Shown piece after piece: positions 1 to 8,410 of a DNA stretch of 64,000 nucleotides; the stretch's first letter is position 1; the number at the start of each line of letters is the position of its first letter. A program made the position numbers and the translations under genes. Below the pieces are notes generated by a model. It was given only the letters and a program-made list of their open reading frames with translations, did no database searches and was not told the DNA's origin. The DNA is from an uncultured Bacteroidota bacterium (GTDB lineage: Bacteria; Bacteroidota; Bacteroidia; Flavobacteriales; Flavobacteriaceae): contig CACNIG010000006.1 in NCBI GenBank assembly GCA_902620455.1, positions 1 through 64,000 of the forward strand, written 5' to 3'.

Positions 1-1
1 G

Positions 2-544
2 GCTGTAGCTTACATAACAAATTCAGATAATGAAATTTTACCTTATGAAATTGAACAATTTCCTGGTAAAAACTTTTATAGAAATGTAGGGTCAACACTT
101 AGAAAAGGAGTTGAGCTTAGCTCTACCCTTTCATTTGATCGAGGTTTTTTTAGCCTAAACTATACTTTGAGTAAAAATAGATTTAAAGACTTTGTTCTTA
201 ATGGAACTGACCTTTCAGATAACCTAATACCAGGAATTCCGAGTCAAATGCTTGACTTGGAACTCTTATTAAAACTATCTAAAAAAAATACATTAATATT
301 AACTAATCGCCTAATAGGAGAAAGATATGCTGATAACCTTAACGAGACTCTTATTGGTTCATACAATATCTTTAATGTTAAATATTCAAAAGGGATTTTA
401 AAAAATAGTGAATTTTCCATTGGAGTAAATAATCTTTTTAATCAAGAGTTTTATGATAACATAAGGATAAATGCTTTTGGAAAAAGATACTATGAGCCAG
501 CTCCAAAAAGAAATTTTTATTTTGGTCTTAACTTTTCATTTTGA
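2..544 (+). CDS. TonB-dependent receptor, C-terminal part (5' end outside window)
   Basis: The frame is open from the first bases, so this is the 3' end of a longer gene; the TTG at 167 is only an internal codon. The visible 180 residues alternate hydrophobic and polar positions as expected for outer-membrane beta strands. They include the late-barrel motif GVNNLFNQEFYDN and finish in YFGLNFSF, the C-terminal Phe signature of outer-membrane barrels. TonB receptors import substrates too large or scarce for porins, using energy from TonB-ExbBD. The substrate cannot be read from this fragment. Its stop codon overlaps the start of the PqqB-like gene that follows, so the two are probably co-transcribed and may act on the same compound. 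Confidence 0.88.
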   Translation, partial: AVAYITNSDNEILPYEIEQFPGKNFYRNVGSTLRKGVELSSTLSFDRGFFSLNYTLSKNRFKDFVLNGTDLSDNLIPGIPSQMLDLELLLKLSKKNTLILTNRLIGERYADNLNETLIGSYNIFNVKYSKGILKNSEFSIGVNNLFNQEFYDNIRINAFGKRYYEPAPKRNFYFGLNFSF

Positions 545-1455
545 TTAGATTTTTAAAATTTTTCTTCATTCTATTTATTAATATTCCTATTTATGCTCAA
601 TCAGAGTATATATATATCCTCGGTAACACTCAAGATGCTGGTATGCCACACATTGGATGTAAGCACAAGTTTTGCCTAGATAATTTTAGTAAATATGAGG
701 AGTTCTATGTAACCTCAATTGCAGTTATTAATTCAGATCTTAACAAGTATATTTTATTTGAAGCAACACCAGATATTACATATCAGTTAAATCACATTAA
801 GAATAATGTTTTTCAAGAATTTTTACTCCCTGAAGCTATATATATTACTCATGCCCATATTGGACATTATACTGGATTAATGTATTTTGGAAGAGAAGCA
901 TTGGGCTCAAAAAACCTGTTGGTTAAAGTTCTTCCTAAAATGAGTAAATTTTTGAAAACAAATGGTCCATGGAGCCAATTAGTAACTTTAAACAACATTC
1001 AAATTCAAAATACAAAGTTTGATAAAAGCAATTCTGAACTAAACTATATAGAAGTAACCCCAATTAAAGTTCCCCATAGAGATGAGTATTCTGAGACTGC
1101 AGGCTACATAATAGCTGGAAAAAATAAAAAAGCTTTATTTATACCTGATATAGACAAATGGGAAAAATGGGATAAAAAATTGGTCCATTTAGTTGAGGAT
1201 TTTGATTATTTATTATTGGATGCTACTTTTTATGATTCAGACGAAATAAATAGAGATATCAGTGAAATTCCACATCCATTAGTATCTGAAACCATTAATC
1301 TTCTAGATAGTTTAAGTAAAGAAAATAAGGGTAAGGTCTATTTTATTCATATGAACCATACAAATCCTATGTTAGATCCAAACAGCGAGTTATCTAAATC
1401 AATTATTATGAAAGGCTTTAATATTGCAAGACTTGGCCAAAAGCTTTATCTATAA
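541..1455 (+). CDS. PqqB-like metallo-beta-lactamase-fold protein, exported
   Basis: A 304-residue protein with an N-terminal signal peptide (hydrophobic residues 3-17, ending IYAQ) followed by a PqqB-like start, YILGNTQDAGMPHIGCKHKFC. The metal motif is THAHIGHYTG, so the usual HxHxDH of the superfamily is altered: Asp is replaced by Gly. Later motifs PHRDEYSETAGY, LFIPDIDKWE, LLLDATFY and HMNHTNP fit the MBL fold. PqqB relatives act around PQQ or on small lactone/ester-like substrates; export to the periplasm and coupling to a TonB receptor point to processing of an imported compound rather than PQQ synthesis. The start is a TTG overlapping the receptor stop; no in-frame ATG upstream of the signal peptide is available. 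Confidence 0.8.
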   Translation: MIRFLKFFFILFINIPIYAQSEYIYILGNTQDAGMPHIGCKHKFCLDNFSKYEEFYVTSIAVINSDLNKYILFEATPDITYQLNHIKNNVFQEFLLPEAIYITHAHIGHYTGLMYFGREALGSKNLLVKVLPKMSKFLKTNGPWSQLVTLNNIQIQNTKFDKSNSELNYIEVTPIKVPHRDEYSETAGYIIAGKNKKALFIPDIDKWEKWDKKLVHLVEDFDYLLLDATFYDSDEINRDISEIPHPLVSETINLLDSLSKENKGKVYFIHMNHTNPMLDPNSELSKSIIMKGFNIARLGQKLYL

Positions 1456-1458
1456 ACA

Positions 1459-2523
1459 TTAAGATTGAAGCTTAGCTGCTATTTCTTGAACCTCATCAAG
1501 AACTCTCAGTAAGTTCCCACCCCATAATTTTGCAATTTCTGATTCACTGTAACCTCTTTCTCTTAAAGCATTAGTAACATTCATGGTCTCTGAAGCGTCT
1601 TCCCAACCTACAATTCCTCCGCCTCCATCAAAGTCAGAGCTTATTCCGACATGATCTATTCCAATCTTTTCAACCATATGGTCTATGTGATCCATAAAGT
1701 CATCCATATTTGCAGGTGGATCTTCACGATCAGTTAAAAAGAAACCAAGAGCTGTAGTTTGAATTACACCTCCATTTTCCTTTATCCAGTTAAGCTGCTC
1801 GTCATCAACATTTCTTGGGTGGTCTCTTAGAGCTCGAGCAGAAGAATGAGATGCAATTATAGGCGCTTTACTTAATTCAGTCATTTGTCGTATAGCTTCT
1901 TTTGATGGGTGAGATATGTCAATCATTATTCCGTAGTAGTTCAGAAGTTCAATAACTTCTTTGCCTAAATCACTTAAACCATTGTGTAAGGCAGTATCAT
2001 CAAATTCTCCAGTATTTGAATCTGAGAATTGATTATGACCATTGTGTGTAAGGGATACATATCTAGCTCCTTTTTTCCAAAATTCTTCAACATTTGAAGT
2101 GTCAAGACCCATAGAATATGCATTTTCTACTCCTATCATTATTACTTTTTTACCCTCAGCAAGTATTCTACTTACATCTTGTGAAGAAAGAGCGAGTTCA
2201 ACTTGATCGGGAGCATATACGTTTACTAAACGATCAATTGCATCAAACTTTGAGATAGCATTCTCATAAGCAGCTTTATAGCCTTCTTCGTTTAGCTCAC
2301 CTTGAGCAGTATATACAACTAGCCAAGCTACATCTAGTTCACCCTCCATCATGTTTGGTAAATTAAATTGAGTATCTGTATTCATTGTGTAGTTGAGAGA
2401 ATCTGTGAAATTCTCTACGTTTATATCTATATGAGTATCTATCGTTATTATTGGATCTGCAGCATTATCACATCCAATAATTGATATTGATAGGATTAAT
2501 GCTAAAAGTGTATTTTTTTTCAT
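1459..2523 (-). CDS. Membrane dipeptidase (peptidase family M19), lipoprotein
   Basis: 354 residues beginning with a lipoprotein signal (MKKNTLLALILSISIIGCDN, lipobox Cys at 18). Family M19 zinc peptidase features follow in order: IDTHIDIN (metal-binding HxD), SLTHNGHNQFSDS, IDISHPS, IIASHSSARALRDHPRN and HVGISSDFDGGGG. Renal-dipeptidase-type enzymes hydrolyse dipeptides, including those with D-residues, through a binuclear zinc site. Here it would be anchored in an envelope membrane and serve peptide scavenging or cell-wall peptide turnover. It converges on the PqqB-like gene with only 3 bases between stops, and diverges from the big lipoprotein gene. Confidence 0.9.
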   Translation of the reverse strand: MKKNTLLALILSISIIGCDNAADPIITIDTHIDINVENFTDSLNYTMNTDTQFNLPNMMEGELDVAWLVVYTAQGELNEEGYKAAYENAISKFDAIDRLVNVYAPDQVELALSSQDVSRILAEGKKVIMIGVENAYSMGLDTSNVEEFWKKGARYVSLTHNGHNQFSDSNTGEFDDTALHNGLSDLGKEVIELLNYYGIMIDISHPSKEAIRQMTELSKAPIIASHSSARALRDHPRNVDDEQLNWIKENGGVIQTTALGFFLTDREDPPANMDDFMDHIDHMVEKIGIDHVGISSDFDGGGGIVGWEDASETMNVTNALRERGYSESEIAKLWGGNLLRVLDEVQEIAAKLQS

Positions 2524-2589
2524 TTTTTAAGTTTTTATTAACTTTTTATTTAATTGATTATCAATTCGTTATGCTTTTTATTTGTTTTT

Positions 2590-2605
2590 TGGCACAGTAT
2601 TTGCT
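2590..2605 (+). promoter_or_regulatory. Sigma-54 (RpoN) -24/-12 promoter
   Basis: TGGCACAGTATTTGCT matches the sigma-54 consensus TGGCACRNNNNTTGCW at every defined base, including the GG and GC dinucleotides with correct spacing. Transcription would start about 12 bases after the GC, near 2615, giving a leader of about 75 bases before the lipoprotein ATG at 2689. No match to the usual TTG/TAnnTTTG promoter was found in the interval. An enhancer site for the activator was not recognised. Confidence 0.65.
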
Positions 2606-2688
2606 TATGTGTGTGTGTACATTTAATATGTAACATGAACGTTCATATGAAAAATACAAAACTTAAATATAAATTAAATTTTAAAACA

Positions 2689-5652
2689 ATGAAAAAAGGA
2701 TTATTAACCCTTTTGGCTGCCTCACTTGTATTTGTGGGTTGTCAAAATTACGATGATCAATTCGATGATTTAAATGCACAAATTAGTGCTCTTAAGTCTC
2801 AAGTTGACGGTTTATCCGCTTTATCAGGACAAGTTTCTGCTCTTTCTGGGAGTATTAGTGGTCTGCAATCAGGTATTGCAGCATCTGCTAGTTCAGCTCA
2901 GATGACAGCACTTTCTGCTTCTCTTTCTGCTCTACAGGCTGAAGTTGATGCAATCGAAGCTGCAATAGCTACTACAGCTACTGCTGCTGAGGTAACTGCA
3001 CTTCAGACTAGTTTGACTGCAGTTGAGGCTGATTTAGCTGATTTATTAGTATCCAACAACGTTTATTCGACTGCGATTGCTATTACTGATGCTGCCTCTA
3101 TGGCTTCTGCATTAGCTCTTGGTAACAAAGTTGCATTAATGAACGCTTCTGTAACTATTACAGATGCTGCAACTGTTGCGGATGCTGATATCCAAACTTT
3201 TGTTAACAGAATTAAAACTATGAATGAAGCGTTTACGTATAATTCAGGTTCTGCTACAGGATTTACTCCAACTTTTAATGAAATGGTGTCTGCAAAGGCT
3301 ATCATATTAACAACAGCTGGTGACATATCTTTTAATTCGTTAGCTAGTGCTACAACAATTACTATTAATGATGATTATGAAACAAAGATTACTTCTGTAG
3401 ACTTTGGTGCATTAACTTCATTAACTGATTTTGTGGATGATGCTACTGCTAAGAAGATTAATTTAACTTCTGCTACTAACATCGATCTTGCGTCTCTAGG
3501 TAGACTAACAAGTACTTCAGCTGACCCTTTTGAAATTACAATGAAAAAAGGTGGTACACTTGACATTTCATCTCTTGATGATGTAAGTACAGCTGGAGCT
3601 CAAGAAGATCTTTACTTAGACATTGACGGTCCTTCTAGTGTTACTTTCTCTAACATTTACGATGGTGATCTTGGTTTTACTAATGTTGCCACTGTTTCTG
3701 TTTCTAATTTCATCGGAACTATAGATATAGATGCTGGTGTTAATACATTAACTGTTGTTGATGGTGTTAACGTAGATATGGCTGGTTCAAGTGACTTAGT
3801 AACTGCAACTTTAGATTTTGCGTATGATTCAGATACGGCTTTAACAACTGCTCAAGCGGCAATAGCTGCGGCTGGTTATTCTAGCACATATACTGAAGAT
3901 CTTGATGATGGTACAATTGACTTTTCTGACTTAGAATCATTAACGGTTACAGGTAAATTATTAGACCTTTACGTTGATGGTACTCAGCTTGAAACACTTT
4001 CAATTGATGCAACTATGCATGATCTAACTATTACTGGTGCAACGGACTTAACTTCTTTAACAGTAGCTTCAGGTTCAAGTATTGGTAATATTAGTTTAAC
4101 AGGTACTACAAACCTAGCTGTTGCTGATTTTAATCACACATCTAACTTAACAGATACTGATTCTTCGGCTCAAAAGTCTGTTACTTTTAGTGCTACTAAT
4201 AACACTGGATTAACTAAACTTCACTCTACTGGTGATGATGTTGATACTTTAACTATTACAGGAAACACTGCATTAGCTGAATTAGACTTTACTGGTCTTG
4301 CTGATGATGGTGCGGAGACTACTCCTACACCAGCTGTAACTATTTGGGGTAATGCATTAGTTGCTGTTTCAGCTTCTAATACTTCTGATGGTGAAACTGA
4401 TAAAGCTGATGGTTTAGCTACTGACTTAGGAACATTTGATGACGGTACATCAGGTATGGATACTTTAAAAACATATTTAACGCACATGGCCGCTACTGCT
4501 GGAACAACTGCGTTTGTTACGTTTGATACTGTACAAACAGAAACTGATACTGAAACTACTGGTACTACAACTACATCATTAAATATAACTGATGCTGGTG
4601 ATGGTTCAACTACTAATGAGGCTACAGTCCTTAAAATGTCACCTGCAGTTGCAGCTGTAAGTAATGCAACTCCTGCTACAGCAGGTAAAGAAGCATTTGC
4701 ATTTACAACACTGGGAACTTTACAGTTCGCAGTTAATGGTGTAAATATTCCAGCTTCTCCTTTAGCATTAACAGGAAATTCAGCTGTAGATGCAGCTAAT
4801 CTTGCAACAACAGCTAACCTTAACCTTGCTACTGCTGCTGGAGTTACTATGACTGCTGCTGATACTTATGGTTCATTTATTGAAGTAGCATTGATTGATT
4901 ATGCAAATAATTATTCAGGTGCTCCAACAGGAGAAAGATATACTGCAGCTCAGCTTACTGCTGCTGTGACTGATACTGGAGATATATTTGAAACAGGTCA
5001 TTCTGATGAATTTACATTAACAATAACTGATACTTCAGGTGTTACAAACACTGTTACGGCATCTTTAGGAGGTCAATCAGTAACTGGTTCAGCTATCGCA
5101 GATATTGAAGAGGCTATAGTAAAAGCTTGGGAAGCTAAATATGGTGCTGCTGGTACGGCATCTTGGACGGCTATCGCAACTATGATTGATACTGGTACAG
5201 GTACACTAGATATTAGGATGCTTCAGGAAGACTCAGGTGGTCACGGTGCAGCTGTTAGTTTCTCAGTTACTGACAAGGCTCAAGTTGCAGGTTTAGCAAC
5301 ACAAACATCTGCTAATATTGATTATAAGATTGGTGCTACATTATCAACAGCTGATAACACTACTAAATCAACTGATACTGCTAATGCTGGTTTAATTGTA
5401 ACATTTGAAAGCTCGCTATTGGGAGTTACAGACACAGTGCTTACTGGTATTACATCACAAGTTGCTAACACTTCTGCAGTTTTAGCATCTAGTACTGATA
5501 TAAGAACTTCATATTCTACTGCAACTGGTATAACTTCTTATGCAGCTACAGGATATCCAAGAACTGATGTTAGAAATGTCGAAGCTGCTGTAGCTAGTAC
5601 TGCTACAGGTACAGCACAAACTTTATTTAATAGAGTTGCTTGGTTAGGATAA
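2689..5652 (+). CDS. Giant Ala/Thr/Ser-rich surface lipoprotein with coiled-coil N-terminus, S-layer-like
   Basis: I do not recognise a named family. Starting at ATG 2689 gives a lipoprotein signal (MKKGLLTLLAASLVFVGCQN), whereas the upstream in-frame codons encode no signal. Residues about 25-125 form a Lpp-like heptad coiled coil (Leu/Ile/Val every 3-4 residues). Residues 130-560 contain repeated short LxSLxV or DLTSLTV-type strands suggestive of a beta-solenoid. The rest is Thr/Ala-rich and acidic, ending FNRVAWLG. Only one cysteine, the lipobox, was seen in 987 residues, and lysine is scarce. Single gene, own promoter and terminator and cheap residues suggest a very abundant envelope protein. 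An S-layer or adhesin role is inference. Confidence 0.8.
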   Translation: MKKGLLTLLAASLVFVGCQNYDDQFDDLNAQISALKSQVDGLSALSGQVSALSGSISGLQSGIAASASSAQMTALSASLSALQAEVDAIEAAIATTATAAEVTALQTSLTAVEADLADLLVSNNVYSTAIAITDAASMASALALGNKVALMNASVTITDAATVADADIQTFVNRIKTMNEAFTYNSGSATGFTPTFNEMVSAKAIILTTAGDISFNSLASATTITINDDYETKITSVDFGALTSLTDFVDDATAKKINLTSATNIDLASLGRLTSTSADPFEITMKKGGTLDISSLDDVSTAGAQEDLYLDIDGPSSVTFSNIYDGDLGFTNVATVSVSNFIGTIDIDAGVNTLTVVDGVNVDMAGSSDLVTATLDFAYDSDTALTTAQAAIAAAGYSSTYTEDLDDGTIDFSDLESLTVTGKLLDLYVDGTQLETLSIDATMHDLTITGATDLTSLTVASGSSIGNISLTGTTNLAVADFNHTSNLTDTDSSAQKSVTFSATNNTGLTKLHSTGDDVDTLTITGNTALAELDFTGLADDGAETTPTPAVTIWGNALVAVSASNTSDGETDKADGLATDLGTFDDGTSGMDTLKTYLTHMAATAGTTAFVTFDTVQTETDTETTGTTTTSLNITDAGDGSTTNEATVLKMSPAVAAVSNATPATAGKEAFAFTTLGTLQFAVNGVNIPASPLALTGNSAVDAANLATTANLNLATAAGVTMTAADTYGSFIEVALIDYANNYSGAPTGERYTAAQLTAAVTDTGDIFETGHSDEFTLTITDTSGVTNTVTASLGGQSVTGSAIADIEEAIVKAWEAKYGAAGTASWTAIATMIDTGTGTLDIRMLQEDSGGHGAAVSFSVTDKAQVAGLATQTSANIDYKIGATLSTADNTTKSTDTANAGLIVTFESSLLGVTDTVLTGITSQVANTSAVLASSTDIRTSYSTATGITSYAATGYPRTDVRNVEAAVASTATGTAQTLFNRVAWLG

Positions 5653-5684
5653 TATTTATAACCTAACTTAATTTTTATAAAATT

Positions 5685-5712
5685 AAACCCTCCTTTTGGA
5701 GGGTTTTTTTTT
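5685..5712 (+). terminator. Rho-independent terminator after the giant lipoprotein gene
   Basis: Stem AAACCCTCC (5685-5693), loop TTTT and the perfect complement GGAGGGTTT (5698-5706), running into an uninterrupted T tract. It lies 32 bases after the lipoprotein stop and just before the next gene, so it separates the lipoprotein from the glycan genes. Confidence 0.93.
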
Positions 5713-5723
5713 ACTTTTATATT

Positions 5724-7010
5724 ATGGAGAAGAATAAAAGTCTGTTGTTTTTAGCATTGTACTATTTTTCTTTTACTATTCCACAATATATACAAGGATT
5801 ATTTATTGTCTATGATCGAGTATCTGTTCAGATTGTCTTTATTTCTTTATTAAATTTAATTGTTTTTCTATCTTTTAGGAAAGATTTTGATCTAGATATT
5901 TTTATAAGAAAATTCAGATATAAAAAGCATTTACTCGCTTATTTTTTAGTTATTTTATTATCATCTATTTCATTATTTGTTGCAGATAATTTAACTGAAG
6001 GAATAATAACATTAACCAAGTTAATTAGCTTATTTATAGCATTTATTTTAATTGTTTTAGTAGTATTCAATTCAGAGATAAATTTCATAAAATACTTTTT
6101 TTATTTATGTATCGTGTCTATAGCAATTGAAACTTTTGTTATTAATTATGTAACAATTGATTCTACCATCAATGATGGAAATTTATTAGATAAAGCAACA
6201 AGGGAAAGTGGTCTAAGTGGAAATATAAATATTTCATCATTTTCAATCGCAATCAAGCTACCTGTTATATTATATCTTATTTATATGATAAAGAGTAATT
6301 ATAAGCTTATATTAATTCTAATAGTCTTAAGTTCTTCAATTTTGTCTATTCTATTACTTTCATCAAGAGCTGCTATAATTGCAGTAATATTGGTTTTAGT
6401 TTCTTCATTAATTTATTTTTCAATTAAAGAAAAGACAAAGTCTGTTATTAAATCCTTCTTTATTATTCTTTCAATTACAATAAGTTCTTTTTGTTACAAC
6501 TTAATAAATGAGAAAAACAATTTTAATATTTTGGAAGATAGATTTTCATCATTTAATGATCCTGTTCAAGATGATTCAATCTCAGAGAGAATGGGATTCT
6601 ATAAAATTGCAGTAGATGATATAAAAAGCTCTCCTTTTTTTGGAGTGGGTATTGGTAATTGGAAAATTACCTCTATTTTAAGAGCAAATGAATTTCTTTT
6701 TGGATATAGAATACCATATTTTGTTCACAATGATTTTTTAGAGGTAACCGCCGAATCTGGCATAATTAGCGGATTATCATATCTGTACTTTTTAACTTTT
6801 CCAGTTTTAATTTTATTTATCAGAATAATAAATAAAAAAAACAACAATTTAAGTTATATTCCATTTATTTGTTTAGCTGTATTTATTATTGATTCATTAC
6901 TGAATTTCCCAATGAATAGAGTTATTTCAATGATAAATCTCTTCTTTACAATTACTTTGTTTTACATCGTCGAGAAAAATAAAAATTATAAGAGTGAAAA
7001 GTTTTTTTAA
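5724..7010 (+). CDS. O-antigen ligase / Wzy polymerase-like membrane protein
   Basis: 428 residues with about ten hydrophobic membrane segments spread along the chain and one large soluble loop at about residues 275-345. That loop carries FFGVGIGNWK and VHNDFLEVTAESG, the conserved region of the Wzy_C/O-antigen ligase family, where polymerases and ligases recognise undecaprenyl-linked glycan. It probably polymerises or transfers surface polysaccharide in the inner membrane. It precedes a TPR protein whose start overlaps its end, a common pairing for this family. Polymerase versus ligase cannot be settled by eye. Confidence 0.85.
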   Translation: MEKNKSLLFLALYYFSFTIPQYIQGLFIVYDRVSVQIVFISLLNLIVFLSFRKDFDLDIFIRKFRYKKHLLAYFLVILLSSISLFVADNLTEGIITLTKLISLFIAFILIVLVVFNSEINFIKYFFYLCIVSIAIETFVINYVTIDSTINDGNLLDKATRESGLSGNINISSFSIAIKLPVILYLIYMIKSNYKLILILIVLSSSILSILLLSSRAAIIAVILVLVSSLIYFSIKEKTKSVIKSFFIILSITISSFCYNLINEKNNFNILEDRFSSFNDPVQDDSISERMGFYKIAVDDIKSSPFFGVGIGNWKITSILRANEFLFGYRIPYFVHNDFLEVTAESGIISGLSYLYFLTFPVLILFIRIINKKNNNLSYIPFICLAVFIIDSLLNFPMNRVISMINLFFTITLFYIVEKNKNYKSEKFF

Positions 7011-8022
7011 AATAATATTTTCTTTAATACTTATATCTTTTATAATTGTAAACATAAAAGTTGCCTTTTCATCTCATTGGCAATTTTTTTTAATTTATGA
7101 TTATAATGATCAGGGCTTCTCTCTCCCTTATAACGATGTTGGAGACAAAATAAGTGATGATTTTCCAAATATTTCCCAGACTGCTCTTCCAATGAAATAT
7201 CTTAAAGCTAGATATCTAATAAATATGGACTCAATAAATAAAGCAAAAAATATGCTTTATAAAGCTTTAGAGTTACACCCAGATCATATGGCACCAGTTC
7301 AATTACTTGCATCAATCTATCTAAAAGAAGAGAATATAGATAGTGCATACATTTTATCTAAAGAAGCATTTAATAAGATGCCAAATCATAATATACATAG
7401 AGCTACTTATTTTGAAGTTTTGAGAAAATTAAAAAAAGTTGATGAGATTGATGTAGCATTTGATTTGGTAAAAAATAACTTAGAACCAAAATTCCATTGG
7501 TATGATTATATTTTTTCTAAAATTAAATTACAAAATAATAAAGAGGAAATAAAAATACTTATTAATGAATTTAGGGAAAAGTTTCCCAATGACGACCTAG
7601 ATGCTATCGAACAATTAGAAAATATGACAAATGTTGGTTCAGAATCATATAATATATTTGCTTATTTTTCTGGTATTGGAGACGCTCATTTTAGGGAAGA
7701 GAATTATAATAAAGCTGTTGAGTTTTATGAATTAGCCCTGAATTTTAATAAAGAAAGTTATTTACTATATGAAAACTTAGCAATTGCATATGATTTATCT
7801 GAAAACTACCCTAAGGCTTTAGATATTTACAATTTAGTAATAGATAAATTTAAACCATTAGATGGAAGAGTGGAGTTTTATAAAGGGTTAATGTTGATTA
7901 AAACTGGAAAAGCAAATGATGGATGTATGGCATTAAGTCAGGCGGTAAATAAAAATTTTATTTTAGAAACCCCAAGGATAGCAGCATCTAGTGCCTATAT
8001 TTCATTTTGCTCTAATAATTAA
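6994..8022 (+). CDS. Membrane-anchored TPR-repeat protein
   Basis: 342 residues. A signal anchor (FFKIIFSLILISFIIVNIKV) is followed by helical repeats with TPR spacing and residues, for example LYKALELHPDHMAPVQLLAS at about 90-110 and YNKAVEFYELALNFNKESYL at about 235-255. TPR domains mediate protein contacts, so this is a likely partner of the overlapping Wzy/ligase-like protein in the periplasm, similar to the TPR domains fused to or paired with O-antigen ligases elsewhere. It starts at a GTG inside the upstream gene (17-base overlap), indicating translational coupling. Confidence 0.82.
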   Translation: MKSFFKIIFSLILISFIIVNIKVAFSSHWQFFLIYDYNDQGFSLPYNDVGDKISDDFPNISQTALPMKYLKARYLINMDSINKAKNMLYKALELHPDHMAPVQLLASIYLKEENIDSAYILSKEAFNKMPNHNIHRATYFEVLRKLKKVDEIDVAFDLVKNNLEPKFHWYDYIFSKIKLQNNKEEIKILINEFREKFPNDDLDAIEQLENMTNVGSESYNIFAYFSGIGDAHFREENYNKAVEFYELALNFNKESYLLYENLAIAYDLSENYPKALDIYNLVIDKFKPLDGRVEFYKGLMLIKTGKANDGCMALSQAVNKNFILETPRIAASSAYISFCSNN

Positions 8023-8410
8023 TTTCCTCCACAACCCTTCCAATTGAATCATAAACAGACCATTTTCCAACTCTCTCTCCATTACTGTATTTCGAAATTT
8101 GTTTCAATTCTCCATTTTTATAATAATATTTCCATTTTCCACTTCTTTGTCCAAATTCATTAAATTTCCCTTTTGTTTCAACTCTACCATTAGAATGATA
8201 AAAAGTCCACTTGCCATAATCTTTACCATTTAAATATTGCTGTATGCTGGATATTTTACCATCTATATATATCACACATCTCCCCGTATATGGTAAATTA
8301 TTATCACCATATGTCATTTTATTCAACTCATTATAAATTAAGACCGGGCAATTTTGTGGACTACAGGAAAAAATAGATATTATAAAAATTATAAATATTG
8401 TTTTTTTCAT
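8012..8410 (-). CDS. MORN-repeat (YwqK-like) lipoprotein
   Basis: 132 residues with a lipoprotein signal (MKKTIFIIFIISIFSCSPQ). It contains four MORN-type repeats of the form GKW.fYxxNGRVExKGKF: around YTGRCVIYIDGK, YGKWTFYHSNGRVE, SGKWKYYYKNGELK and VGKWSVYDSIGRVV. These short beta repeats are common in Bacteroidota lipoproteins of unknown role. Its 3' end overlaps the TPR gene by 11 bases in a convergent arrangement and its start overlaps the stop of the sugar-phosphate transferase gene, with which it probably forms an operon. Confidence 0.82.
   Translation of the reverse strand: MKKTIFIIFIISIFSCSPQNCPVLIYNELNKMTYGDNNLPYTGRCVIYIDGKISSIQQYLNGKDYGKWTFYHSNGRVETKGKFNEFGQRSGKWKYYYKNGELKQISKYSNGERVGKWSVYDSIGRVVEEINY

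Noticed and set aside
2554-2688. Longer N-terminus for the giant lipoprotein
   Set aside because: It would add a Cys- and His-rich stretch ahead of a clear lipoprotein signal and would cover the sigma-54 promoter.
3063-4487. Several long open frames on the minus strand inside the giant lipoprotein gene
   Set aside because: They are by-products of its biased GCT/ACT/GGT codons; no start context, no recognisable protein features, and the plus-strand protein has a signal peptide and domain structure.
5700-5723. Promoter directly before the O-antigen polymerase-like gene (TTG and TACTTTTA)
   Set aside because: Spacer is only 13 bases, the -7 ends in A, and the elements lie within the terminator, leaving no leader.
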